Origin: Capillidium heterosporum
Taxonomy: Eukaryota; Entomophthoromycota; Entomophthoromycetes; Entomophthorales; Capillidiaceae
Direction of reading: 5' to 3'
Length of the DNA stretch: 64,000 nucleotides
NCBI GenBank assembly: GCA_016630905.1
Contig: WBMQ01000007.1
Span: 682,001-746,000, forward strand
Positions 9,698-19,720 of the stretch are shown one piece after another. The notes under the pieces are model-generated. The model had not been told where the DNA came from, made no database searches, and worked only from the letters and a program-made list of their open reading frames with translations. A program made the translations under genes and the position numbers. Positions within the stretch are counted from its first letter, which is position 1; the number at the start of each line of letters is the position of its first letter.

Positions 9698-12086
9698 TTA
9701 CAGAGATACAATAGTAGGCCTGGCGATAGTATTAATAGATGTAGTTAGAATGATGGCTACATACCTGCCGTGGGCACATTTGAACGGGAACTTACATTTA
9801 GAGAGTTGATCCAAAATTAATTGGAGTTGGTCCCTTTGTAGCACATCGTTAAACTTGACTGCTCCTATTCCTCAGAAAAATGAATAAATCTGGGAACTTT
9901 AAAAGATGGATCTTACCTTTACAGGCGACTGACATCAGCAACTTATTCAAAGGTAAGGGTAGTCCAACATCAAAGTCATGGTTGTTTCTAAAGAACTCCA
10001 ACATCTTCATCACGAATATATCCAGGTTCAAGTTTCGAAAACTAGCTAGTTTCAAAACTTTGGGTAGAGTCACCAGCTTGAACTCATTGTTTACATCGTC
10101 AACTTTCTTTAGAATGAACCCTAGCTTGAAGAGACATTTGAAGTTATAGTTGGTGGCTAAATGTTTAGGAAGGTAGAAGATTTTGGCTGAAGGTAAAGGC
10201 TCCAATTTAAGCGGTGGGTGGTGGAATATATCCAGGTAAAATTCGTATCGAATACGTTCATGGGCTGCATGCTGATCTAGGACTATAAGTTTGGATGGAT
10301 CGCCTTGAAGCGCCGTCAAGATAAACTTGTTGTCAACTTGACCTATCAACTTCAACTTCTTCAAGTCAGGTTTGGTAATCGAATCAGGATGTAGTAGGTT
10401 GGTATGGTTGTTGGTAGTAATCTGCAGTTGGTTTTGGTTAACTAGGTTGGAATTATTGCAGCTTTGTAGGTTGGAGATAGCATCGGTCGTAGGTTTGAGT
10501 AGATGATGGTTGATAACCTTAGCTAAGCTTTTCAAGATGAGATTAACGATAGTATCTTCGATCTAAACCAACTTTTTAGAACCAATGTTTTTTGTAAATA
10601 CCTGGCTTTCGAGCCCATAGTTTAGATACAGGCGATTGAAAAAATTGCCATCAAGCTGAAACTTTATGTTGATGAGGTAGGCTAGTGAGCCATTTCTATC
10701 TAAATATACAAGTACATTTTAAGTCTTAGTATACATATTACTTTGACATAGCATCTAGTTTTAAGTTAGATTTAGATGTATGTATGAGCTTACCTTGAAC
10801 TTTTTACGTATCTTTTGGTTTATAGGCGAAGCTACAATATCGGGTACGGCTTTACTATTGAAAACTAGATTTTTAAAGTCAATATTTATATATATATGCT
10901 GGGATATATCACATAGAAACTGATAGTTCTAAATAAAAGGATTAGCGGGTATAATTAGCTAAACAATACATACGTTATTAGGTATCAAATTCGTTGTGGA
11001 TATCGTCTCAACTGAAAATTTGGGATCTTTGACTTTGATTTCAAACATCTCCTTCCAAATGGTAAATACCTGCATCTATTTCTATAGATATACTTTTGTG
11101 CATAATTCTGGATATAGTAGCTTTAAAGAATTTAACCTGCTTGTAGTCTTCCAACGTTATACATAAACACTTAATATCTGGTAAACCCTGACATATTACC
11201 TTGTACAGCGCCAACCTGGTATTGTTCCCGTTGAATTTGATTGTAATGTTGTGGTGGATTAACTTGTAGTGATACAAAGTTTTAACTAGATTATTGATCT
11301 CCTTAGCTAGATTGCTCAGCAGGATCATCTTTCGAACTGGTAACTACATAGGCAATTAATTCTAGAGATAAAAGTGCTGCACTTTTTCAAATATCCCAAG
11401 GATAGATACCAATGTACCGACGTTCGATTTCAAATTGCCTATGCCTCTGTTTAAACTTCGAGCATCTCCTTCCTAAGGAATAGTAGATTGATGTAGGTCT
11501 AATAAGTATAAGTAATTTTTACGATAGTCAACTTGTAAGAGGAGAAAATTTTACAACTTTTGGTGATAATAGAGATGGAATTGGAGATCTTTGATATGCT
11601 GAATAGGCCTACGTTGTTTCAGTTAGAATGTATGCTCAAGACACATAAGCTTACCTAAACCTTTAAACCCATAGCTTAATTCACTACTGTCGACTAACTT
11701 TGAATTTTCGTTATCTAGTAAATTCAACTTGGACGTATCTACATTTAAAATTGTCAATATAGATGTAATAGAATATGAATGAGTTACAACTGGGTAAACC
11801 AACATAAGCCAAATTTTTAGGGGAGATACCTAGACCATCGTCCTCGACGTAGAGGTTTAATGTTCTATCAGCTTCTAATTTTAGCTCCATATTTATGGTA
11901 CTGGTTTTCGAATCTATTGCTGAAATACATTTTAAATTTAATGTGTACTTTTAAAATATGTAAGGTACCATTTTCCAAAAGCTGGATATAGCAGTTCTCG
12001 AATGTAGGTACGTTTAAACTGGAATCCATCAACTCCCTGGTATTTGAATCGAGCTTTTGTATCCTTTCCTTGGCGCCTATGCTCAT
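9698..12086 (-). CDS. MLH3: MutL-gamma subunit MLH3, DNA mismatch repair and meiotic crossover endonuclease
   Basis: MLH3 pairs with MLH1 and nicks DNA in meiotic crossover formation and minor mismatch repair. Exons complement(9698..9719, 9765..9864, 9917..10562, 10602..10699, 10742..10754, 10794..10928, 10974..11011, 11070..11343, 11383..11472, 11523..11608, 11655..11738, 11791..11919, 11969..12086) give 1833 bases, 610 aa. N-terminal GHKL ATPase motifs are ENAIDS (with the Asn), DDGLG, TSKL and GFKG. The transducer motif LPVRK follows, preceded by GTLVSIL. The C-terminal endonuclease motif DQHAAHERIRYE fits DQHA(x)2E(x)4E. ACKGAV and CAHGRP complete the metal site. It is short for MLH3 because the linker is only about 60 residues. 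An alternative ATG at 12179 would add 31 residues. The 13-base exon at 10742 is needed to keep frame. One intron (donor GTGCAG at 11382) is unusual. Confidence 0.9.
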
Positions 12087-13248
12087 ATTCCTTTCACTTT
12101 TATTTATGTATATCGTGGCCAGTAACGTATATATCTTGAATTGAGAAGTTGTTGAGATAAGTTTTGAAGAAAGATCCATCTTGTTATAGAAAGGCTTGAC
12201 TTGATGATTTACTGTGATTATTTTGAATCAATTTGCTAGGTTTGGAGTCATTGAATTTGATTGCTGACAAAATTTGTTGAGATATGCAGAGAAGCACTAC
12301 TGAGCAAAACTTAATTGAGATTGGTACTAGAAAGTATAGACATTTTAAACACTTGTTTAGATTGATTGGTTTCGAATCAATCTTATAGGCTAATTAATTG
12401 TGCAATAAACTTTGAAGGTTGGCCATCACATATAAGCACTGTTGATTAAATCATTGCAATTTATCATCTATACGTTCAGAAACGTGCTAAAATTAGTAAT
12501 CTTTGATAGTGCCTTATTGTATATCTAAATTTCAATCTAATTATTTAAATACATACCATCCTTATTTTATTATCTAATATATTTTGTAAGCATTTTTAAA
12601 TTATATAAATATTTATTGCATCTCTAACCAGTAATTTTTTGTTCAAAAGCTGAAGCTCAAAAAGTTTACTTTTTATTCCGAATCAATTGATAATATATAT
12701 TGGATAAAACATACCAAGATCTGCAACTTAAATTGGAACTTAATATTTGCTATAAAAGGAAGTTATAATATTATCTAAAAGAGTAGTGTGCTAAAGCTGT
12801 AAGATGAAGCCTTGGCTGATAAAACACCGTTTATATAAGGCTTCCTTAACTTGGTAAAAAATTCATTAATGTTATTGAAAGGATTATTGATAATTTATAA
12901 ATAACTAGTTTCGATTATTTTGCCAAGTATTTGATGAAATCCATAATGCAGTTTGAATCACATTAAATAGCCAAGCTTCAAATCCACCTAGGGGTTCATA
13001 GATTAGGATCAGTGTTGGTTAATATCTGATGAAATATAAAAGTTACTATTTACAGATAGGGTAAAAGACCCTCAAGATACAGTAGTGTATTTATAATGCT
13101 AATAATAATCAAATGGAATAGCTGCTATACAAGAGCTAAAGCTAACTCAGAATCCGATCTAAGGTGCAGTGCGGATCCTAAAACTAATATAGTCCCTAAA
13201 AGTTTGTCGAAAAGAGGATCTTAAAGCTATAGCTATCTGAAAACAAAG
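12087..13248. other. Gene-free AT-rich region
   Basis: No supported gene. It holds the promoter of MLH3 at its left and of the secreted repeat protein at its right. A sequence TTCCTTAACTTGG at 12842 resembles a U12 branch site but has no matching donor or gene nearby. Confidence 0.6.
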
Positions 13249-13256
13249 TATAAATA
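13249..13256 (+). promoter_or_regulatory. TATA box of the His/Lys repeat protein gene
   Basis: TATAAATA about 60 bases upstream of the ATG at 13317; the stretch between looks like a normal short leader. Confidence 0.55.
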
Positions 13257-13316
13257 CCAAGGAGTACGCTATGAAAATAGTATAAACAAAACATCAGATC
13301 AATCATCACAGAAACA

Positions 13317-14036
13317 ATGCAATTCAAATCCACCATCATCTCCTTGATCGCCATCAGCGCCATCCTAGCTACTCCAGTACCTGTAGGTGCAGTACCAGTC
13401 CGAAATGATTTTGCCAGTCGAGTAAGCCAGGAGCTTGCCCCAGCTGTTGCTCATAAGTCTGAAGATAAGAGAAAGAATAACGAAGGTCGCAATGACCGTG
13501 AAAATATGAAGCATGATAGTCCTGATAACGAGCATTACAACGGTAATGAGAGGCGTGCTATTGATCCCAAAGAATATGCTAGGCATCATAAGAGTAAGAA
13601 GCATAATGACAAGAAGCACCATGGAAAGGAAAGGCGTGACTTGAAGGATAATGAGCATCACCACGATTCTGAATATAGGAAGCATGATAATAAGAAGCAT
13701 CACAAAAACGAGCGACGCGGTTTTGAGGATAAAAAGCATGATGGCTATCATAAAGGCAGTAGCAATGATGACAATAAACATCATGGTAATAGGAGACGCA
13801 GATTGGAAGATAAAAAGCATGAAAAACACAATTACAGTCCTGAGAATGGAAAGCATGGCACAAAAGGACACCACGGTAACGAAAGACGGGGTTTTGAAGA
13901 CAAAAATCACGACGGTCATCACAAAGATAAAAAGCACGATGAAAATAAACATCATGGCAATAAGAGACGTAGCTTGGGCCACGGTAAGAAGCGTGAGTAT
14001 AAAAATGATGACCATCATCATAAACCCAAGTACTAG
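13317..14036 (+). CDS. Secreted His/Lys-rich repeat protein with periodic kexin-like RR sites, 239 aa
   Basis: A signal peptide (MQFKSTIISLIAISAILA) and a short spacer lead into a very hydrophilic region built from about six imperfect repeats of 24-27 residues. Each repeat ends HHGNERR, HHGKERR or HHKNERR and the next begins with AIDP, DLKD, GFED, LEDK, GFED or SLGH. The RR pairs fit kexin (Kex2/furin) cleavage, so the precursor could release a set of related His-rich peptides. The His clusters (KKHH, HHHD, DHHHK) could bind copper, zinc or nickel. There are no cysteines and no intron. The opposite strand is also open for 218 codons, which is a side effect of the biased codon content. No known family recognised; precursor processing and metal binding are inference. 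Confidence 0.75.
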   Translation: MQFKSTIISLIAISAILATPVPVGAVPVRNDFASRVSQELAPAVAHKSEDKRKNNEGRNDRENMKHDSPDNEHYNGNERRAIDPKEYARHHKSKKHNDKKHHGKERRDLKDNEHHHDSEYRKHDNKKHHKNERRGFEDKKHDGYHKGSSNDDNKHHGNRRRRLEDKKHEKHNYSPENGKHGTKGHHGNERRGFEDKNHDGHHKDKKHDENKHHGNKRRSLGHGKKREYKNDDHHHKPKY

Positions 14037-14926
14037 TAGATACGTTTACTATGCACTTTTCTTTTCGTATGATAATAAATTAATTTTATGGTCTGTCGAG
14101 CTAAACTTTAAATCGTACTATTTTCAATTTATATTTCATTTTCTATATATTTTTATCGTTGGATTTACTACAATTACTACTACTACTAGCCAAACTTATT
14201 ATCTTATAGCTTTTCAATCGATGGTATGATATATGTCATTCAATTTGGAACTCAGTGATAGGAATACTTTATAGCTACTAATATACTGCTACTGGAGCTA
14301 TAGCAACAAATTGAGGTAGTATATATATCCAATGATCTCAATTTAATCAACTAGTTCAAATGTGGGTAGAGATAGCAAGATTACACGTAGAAATACACCT
14401 CTAAATTGCAATTATTCAATCCACTTTAAGCTGGTGGTATAAAAGTCCATGCATATGTAGCCAGAGTACAAAGTTTAAAAATAATATAATTTAATCATGC
14501 TAGATTGATAGAATTGAGTTGGGCGAACTAGCAGCTTGTAGAAGCATGTCAGTATTCATCTCAAAAAATGTGATTTTTTGTAGGCTCAGGTGTAGAAACT
14601 TGGGTTAGTATCGGGATGGAGAATTGATAGGTCCATAGTTCGCGGTAGATATAGAATTGAGGTTAATTGGAAATCCAATATAGATTTAAATATTATTTTG
14701 CTCAAATGACCGAGATACATCTTTGCAACTAAATTAATCAAACTAATCTATTTTTATAGAATAATTGAAAAGTAGGAAGTGACTGTATACATTCTAAACT
14801 CTATACGATAATTAGATGTAAATTAGCAATGTTTTTAAACCTTCACTCAATATACGGTTGCTTTTAGCTATCATTTTCACCTCAACTTTTGCTTAACGTT
14901 AGCAATATATATATCATCTCAATGGC
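14037..14926. other. Gene-free AT-rich region
   Basis: Nothing coding that I can support. It separates two secreted-protein genes on the plus strand and holds the terminator of one and the promoter of the other. Confidence 0.6.
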
Positions 14927-14936
14927 TATAAATAGG
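14927..14936 (+). promoter_or_regulatory. TATA box of the 12-Cys secreted protein gene
   Basis: TATAAATAGG lies 31 bases before the ATG at 14967. Transcription should therefore begin just before that ATG, which excludes the in-frame upstream ATG at 14922 as the start. Confidence 0.6.
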
Positions 14937-14966
14937 CACCAACAACCCTACCCAACCGATATAAAA

Positions 14967-15434
14967 ATGAAGTCGATCAGTTTATACTTAGTCACCTTAT
15001 TCTCCCTCTACGCAACTGAGGATGTCGAGATCTTAGCCAAGCAGTGGTGCCCCCCACACAAAACACAATGCTTTTACGAGGACGACATAATCCTGGAGTT
15101 TGGAGTAACTATAACCCCTGAATGTTGGTCCAAGGACAAGTACGGGTACAACTGCACTCCTAAAGTCAAAGGCTCTTGCAGTTACAACCCCAAGGCTCAA
15201 GATGTCAGCTACTGTAAGGGTTTCCTACCTAAAGCTGAAAAGCCTAAATGCCCCAAGGTTGGAGACAAATGTATATTTCCTTACTCTGAGGAGTACATCT
15301 TTGGTAAAGCCGGTACCCTTCCCTGTTGGGTCTTCCGTGAGACACAGCATGATTGCTTCGCCAAAGTCAAGGGCAAGTGTGAGCACTCCGATGTCACCTT
15401 GGATGTATCTACTTGTCCTGGATTCAAAGCTTAA
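14967..15434 (+). CDS. Secreted protein with two tandem six-Cys modules, 155 aa
   Basis: The signal peptide is MKSISLYLVTLFSLYATE. The mature part is two copies of one module of about 57 residues, each with six cysteines. The shared pattern is C-P-x(5)-C-x2-3-Y...G...P-x-C-W...C-x2-K-V-K-G-x-C...D-V-S-x-C-x-G-F. Module 1 shows PECWSKDKYGYNC, KVKGSC and DVSYCKGF; module 2 shows LPCWVFRETQHDC, KVKGKC and DVSTCPGF. I recognise no named family. Even Cys number and secretion suggest disulphides. The start at 14967 follows from the TATA box 31 bases upstream. A decayed relative lies at 19350-19720. A role as effector or cell-wall protein is inference only. Confidence 0.78.
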   Translation: MKSISLYLVTLFSLYATEDVEILAKQWCPPHKTQCFYEDDIILEFGVTITPECWSKDKYGYNCTPKVKGSCSYNPKAQDVSYCKGFLPKAEKPKCPKVGDKCIFPYSEEYIFGKAGTLPCWVFRETQHDCFAKVKGKCEHSDVTLDVSTCPGFKA

Positions 15435-16007
15435 AATGGAAAGTTGAAGGATTTTCCTATATTATTCAGACAATAAAATCTTAAACTCTATAAGACTATG
15501 GTTATATGTTTACCTATTTTATTTTATTTTATAGCAACTTTATGGAATGCAAAGGTTGTTGATCCTACCAATACAACTGTCGTATCAACTTTTCCTTTTC
15601 GATACGTCAAGAAAACTTAAAAGTTAGCCTATATCTTGGAAGTCTACATTCGTGCTGTAGACTCCAACAAATTTGGTAGCTAGGAGGCCAGCTGCCAACA
15701 AAAGCCTGCAACTTAGCTTCTTGCCTATGAGATTTTACCGGCGAATTAGTATAGGATTAAAATCAGCAAAGTGTTTATTTCCTCAGTACCTAAACAGCCG
15801 GTATTTCATCTCTCATTTTTCCAATAAAAATTCACAAAAGAATTGGCAGGCAGCTTACCCAATTCTAGCTACCTTGACTTTAAGCGTACCCAGCTTGCAA
15901 TTTTGGATATCTACAAAGGTACTACGACCTATCCACCTTTTGCCTTGAAATAAAATCTATAAAAAATAAATATATAAAAGAACGGTTTATTATTTATTAT
16001 ATGGAGA
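15435..16007. other. Gene-free spacer between convergent genes
   Basis: No supported gene; an open frame at 15673-15948 has no motif and no good start context. It must contain the 3' ends of the 12-Cys gene and the OPT gene, which converge here. Confidence 0.55.
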
Positions 16008-18293
16008 TTATTGGAATCCAGTCATCTTTGACAAGAACTCTTTGGTAGGGTTGAGTGGTAAGTTGGCCATAGGACAGTTATTCTCAAACCGATTGCCCCA
16101 CCAATCCAGCTTGAAGCTGCCCAATACCAATGTGATGACGATGGTAGCTAGTACCGACCCCGTATCCAAACCTGCAGACAACAAAAGGTTCTTACGTAAC
16201 CACCAGCTTTGGTAGTTCTTGTAGATAAAGTGATTGAATACAAAAGCTATTAGGAACCAGGTGGGGTACATGACACTTGGGCTCGAAGGCAAATAACCGG
16301 CTGCCGACAGAAGAATAGGTAGGTGGATGCTTTTCAAGATAGAGTTGGGAAATCTTCTGGCTAGGAGGTAGGTGGGTATAGGTAGCAGGAACCCAACTAG
16401 TACCGAGTAGATGATGGGATGGTAAGTCGACTTGAAGTTGAACATCTGCTGGGGACCAATTGCACCCCAGATTATTGAGGCATTGAAGTAGCCACGGTAA
16501 AAGGGGCAGGACCAGTTGATGTTGGTAGGGCTACACATTGTAGGGTCAGAATCCATCATGTAGTACCCCACAAAGGTATGAACCAAAGTAGTTATCACCG
16601 TACCCAACAGCTTACACCCCAGAAGTTGGGTGGCAGGTAGGCGCAGGTATTGACCCAACTTCAAGTCGATCCAGAAGTTGGAAGCCACGTACAGTGGGAA
16701 GTAGGCGAAGGACTTGAAGTACATACATAGGATACCGTTGTTGGGCCACAGGACGCCAGAGATGAGTTCGGTTATGACGTTAGGCTTGATGACGTGACTC
16801 GTCATACCAGCTACCCAGCCTATAGGAACAACCAACGTCAAGCTTATAAGGCTAGCTATAACGACAACATACCACTTGACCGAATTTTGGGCCGGGCTCA
16901 GCTCCAAGCTTATTAAAGCTAGGATTATGGAGGCTATAAAAAGCAAGCCGTAAGCCCGCGTGCTGATCTTGGAACTGACATCTTTGCTATTTGAGTTGTT
17001 ATCGGCGTTGAGTGGCTTATAAGATTGAGGGTCTATTGAATCCATACCCAAGTAGCTACGCACGTGATCCATAACTTCCACCCCGTTGTACAATGCTACG
17101 TGTGTTATCGTTGCCGTTACCGCTGCTATAGCGAAGAAGTAACTTAACGCAAACAACCAGGTGAACTTTACTTCAGAGTAGTTCCTATAGGCCAGAATAT
17201 CCAATTTGTTGTCCTTGATCACCCTACCGATGTCATAAGGCAACCCAAATTTGTCAAAGAGGCCAAAGGATTGGATTGGTAAGTTGGAAGTTTGAAAGAC
17301 GTTGAAGTAGTAACCTAGAGGTACCAAAACCCACATGAAGATGACGAAGCCTAAAAATAAGTTGCAACTGGCGTAAAAGGGGTAGACTAAGGGGGAAGGT
17401 AGGTAAGAGACTACCATAGCCCAGTCCAAGGTTATGCTAGTTAGACCCAAACCTTGTAGCCCGGATCCCAACTGGTTCATAATCAAATTGGATTTGGAGA
17501 TGAGACATAGGACGGAAATCGAAGTCAGGTAGTTGAACAGATACCCTGGTACAAATTGATAGATGAAAGCTAGACCAGCGACCACCAAAAAGAATTTGAT
17601 GCGTGAAGATCCCGTGTAATAGTTTCGTTCGTGTAAAGCTTTGACCAAGCTTACTAGCATTAGGGCGGGAGGCCACACCATAGTTTTAGGCTCTACCGTT
17701 ACCGACTGTGTCAACCCGGCCAAACTTATGCCCATCAGTAAGCTGGAAAATCCGGTCAACAGACTTGAACCTAAACTTCGCGGCTCCATAAAGAACTTTT
17801 CCCGTACAACCTCTGTTATCAGGCCGAAACTTGGGGTTGTGCCCGAGTTTACCATAACTACAATTAGACCATGTTCGCGTATGTTGAAGGGGGAACTGTT
17901 CAATTCAATATAAGTGTTCTTCTTGACAAATGGTAAGAGTAAAGGTATGCGGATGTTGGGTACCAGTTTGGTCCACAGTTTACCTAGGATATAGGTTAAC
18001 AGTATGGAGATTAAAGGGTGCAAGATGACAGGAACAGTTCGTAGCATTAAGATTTGGGTGAAAGTCGAGTTAATAATGGTTATTATTATTCCTATAATTA
18101 TAACACGTGGAGTTAGAGAAGGTTGGTTTACGTCAACAGTTGTTTGGCCTAGGACAAATTTGACGAGGTTGGGGTTCTCCATACTTAGGTCAGCCTCCTC
18201 AATCATCATACTTTCATCCGACTTGACTTTGTTGTTGCTGTTGGTGAAGGAGTTCTTCAGTCGGGTTAAGCGGTAGCTGGTGTTGCTCATCAT
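16008..18293 (-). CDS. OPT-family oligopeptide transporter, 761 aa
   Basis: Fungal OPT proteins are proton-coupled importers of tetra- and pentapeptides, glutathione or siderophores in the plasma membrane. This intronless frame has the usual length and about 14-16 hydrophobic segments. The signature near residue 130 reads SSPFNIREHGLI (family NPGPFNIKEH), so the NPG part is changed to NSS. A later conserved block GWVAGMTSH...NVITELISG is typical. The family KIPPR motif is degenerate here (LRLPATQLL). CSPTNINWSCP and WGAIGPQQMF near the C-terminus also match OPT1-type proteins. Substrate cannot be told from sequence. Start is the first of two adjacent ATGs at 18293. TATA-like TATATATAAAAG lies about 110 bases upstream. 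Confidence 0.92.
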   Translation of the reverse strand: MMSNTSYRLTRLKNSFTNSNNKVKSDESMMIEEADLSMENPNLVKFVLGQTTVDVNQPSLTPRVIIIGIIITIINSTFTQILMLRTVPVILHPLISILLTYILGKLWTKLVPNIRIPLLLPFVKKNTYIELNSSPFNIREHGLIVVMVNSGTTPSFGLITEVVREKFFMEPRSLGSSLLTGFSSLLMGISLAGLTQSVTVEPKTMVWPPALMLVSLVKALHERNYYTGSSRIKFFLVVAGLAFIYQFVPGYLFNYLTSISVLCLISKSNLIMNQLGSGLQGLGLTSITLDWAMVVSYLPSPLVYPFYASCNLFLGFVIFMWVLVPLGYYFNVFQTSNLPIQSFGLFDKFGLPYDIGRVIKDNKLDILAYRNYSEVKFTWLFALSYFFAIAAVTATITHVALYNGVEVMDHVRSYLGMDSIDPQSYKPLNADNNSNSKDVSSKISTRAYGLLFIASIILALISLELSPAQNSVKWYVVVIASLISLTLVVPIGWVAGMTSHVIKPNVITELISGVLWPNNGILCMYFKSFAYFPLYVASNFWIDLKLGQYLRLPATQLLGCKLLGTVITTLVHTFVGYYMMDSDPTMCSPTNINWSCPFYRGYFNASIIWGAIGPQQMFNFKSTYHPIIYSVLVGFLLPIPTYLLARRFPNSILKSIHLPILLSAAGYLPSSPSVMYPTWFLIAFVFNHFIYKNYQSWWLRKNLLLSAGLDTGSVLATIVITLVLGSFKLDWWGNRFENNCPMANLPLNPTKEFLSKMTGFQ

Positions 18294-19349
18294 GTTGGGT
18301 TGGTTGGTGAAATATTAATTATTGGAAAGAAAATGCTAGGTTGTTGGTGCTTTTGATGCTGAGAGATGCCCAAAACTTTTTTAAGCTTAGAGTCTCCTTT
18401 GGCTTTTATATATACGATCTATTTATACAACAAGTGTAAATGCAAATTTATAAATTTTCTTTATGTACCCTCTGAACCATTAATTTCTTTATATTGATTT
18501 CGTTTGATTGTGCAGTAGTAAAATGTTTTCCACTGACAAGGTTACGTTACCTATAAAGTAATTTATTAGCTGGAACCTTTAAAATTTCGAATTAGAAGGG
18601 TTGCTAAATTTCAAATTGCTTTTCTAAAAGAAACTTTGTATCCGATGGTAGATGGGGTGTATACATATGTTTCGTATTCATATACTCTAGTTAGAACCGG
18701 TCGAACCGGGTATTGTTTTGCTTACGATTCGGGCGCAAGTAGTTCCTTTTATACCGCATACCTTGATAGGTAACGGAATTAAATACTGTTAGATCACTTT
18801 AATTCAAAACTTTAATAAACTTTTATAGTAAATCTTTGTATGCACTATTGATTGAAATCGGTAGGCTTAGAAAACATAGATAGAGTTATTTGTATAGGTA
18901 AATCGGCTTTGTTGAGTACTTGGATTCAAGCCTGAAAAGCTTAGGACTCTTTCAACAGCTTATTAGATTATAATTGACTACAGAACTTTGATAAGCTTAG
19001 GTAGATATTCCCCAGTAGCTCAAAAATTTCCCATCATTTTTGTTAGCTAACAAAAGTATAGTAGAAAATTTCTAAATACTTTGCCGTTAAAGAAAGAAAT
19101 CGATATCTATGAGTATCTATCCAAAGGCATAAACTATTGCATTCAATAAATTTTTCTAAAATAAAAGCAATATACAGTAGCTTTATTCATTGTATATAAA
19201 TGTAATATTCTGATAATATAAGTAAAGGTTTCTCAGCAACTGAAGCTTAGATCTTAAATCTGGGGTAAGTAGAAGTATTTAAAGTAATTTCTTCATATTA
19301 ACACCTCCCTTTAATCTTATAGAAACAGTGTATTTTATCATCTTAAATA
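18294..19349. other. Promoter region of OPT and gene-free DNA
   Basis: No gene seen. About 400 bases upstream of the OPT start lies a pair of AACCGG direct repeats (18695-18710), listed separately. Confidence 0.55.
18695..18710. promoter_or_regulatory. Paired AACCGG element upstream of OPT
   Basis: AACCGGTCGAACCGGG has AACCGG at 18695-18700 and 18704-18709, with an ACCGGT palindrome inside. CGG/CCG triplets in fixed spacing are what Zn2Cys6 proteins bind. It stands out in an AT-rich promoter, but no binding is shown. Confidence 0.3.
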
Positions 19350-19720
19350 GCTTAATAGGGTAGGACCTTAGACTATCAAAGGTAAACTCTTTGCTATAGA
19401 GGAACAAACATTTGTCGTTGTCCTTGAAGCACTTGGGCTTATTGGTAATAGATTTAGCATCATTATAGTAGCTTACATATAGACTATTTTTACAGTAACT
19501 AGAAGAACCTTTGACGTAGGAAGTATACCTGTATCCACTGCCAACTTGTAACCAGCATTTGAGGGTAAAATCTCTACCAAAGTTGATACGAATGTTCTTT
19601 TCGAACTTGCAGAGTTCTAAATTCGAGAAAAAACTGAATTGCCGAGATTTGAAGACCTTGAGTTAAGTACAAGGCGAGCAATATTGTGAGGTGGAGGATA
19701 GAGAACTTTCTTTTTTTATA
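19350..19720 (-). pseudogene. Decayed copy of the secreted Cys-module gene
   Basis: Reading the minus strand, a signal-peptide-like stretch (KFSILHLTILLALYLTQG) has no ATG in frame before it. After a one-base frame change near 19640 comes ELCKFEKN...NFGRDFTLKCW, then YVKGSSSYC. KPKCFKDNDKCLFLYSKEF follows at about 19381-19440. The order and spacing match the intact gene at 14967: TQCFYEDD, PECW, KVKGSC, then KPKCPKVGDKCIFPYSEEY. Lost cysteines (SYC to SYY, SC to SS), the lost start, the frame break and truncation of module 2 all point to decay. An unseen exon carrying the start cannot be excluded. Confidence 0.6.

Noticed and set aside
12360-12390. GGTTTCGAATCAATC, looked at as a tRNA B box
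   Set aside because: No A box or cloverleaf arms around it; spacing and flanks do not fit a tRNA.
12842-12854. TTCCTTAACTTGG as a U12 branch site
   Set aside because: No ATATCCTT or GTATCCTT donor upstream and no coding exons on either side.
13365-14021. 218-codon open frame on the minus strand
   Set aside because: It is the antisense of the His/Lys repeat gene; the open frame results from the biased codons and gives an improbable Ile/Met/Val-rich product.
15673-15948. 91-codon plus-strand frame between the 12-Cys gene and OPT
   Set aside because: Alternative start only, no motif, and it runs through the region where two 3' ends should lie.
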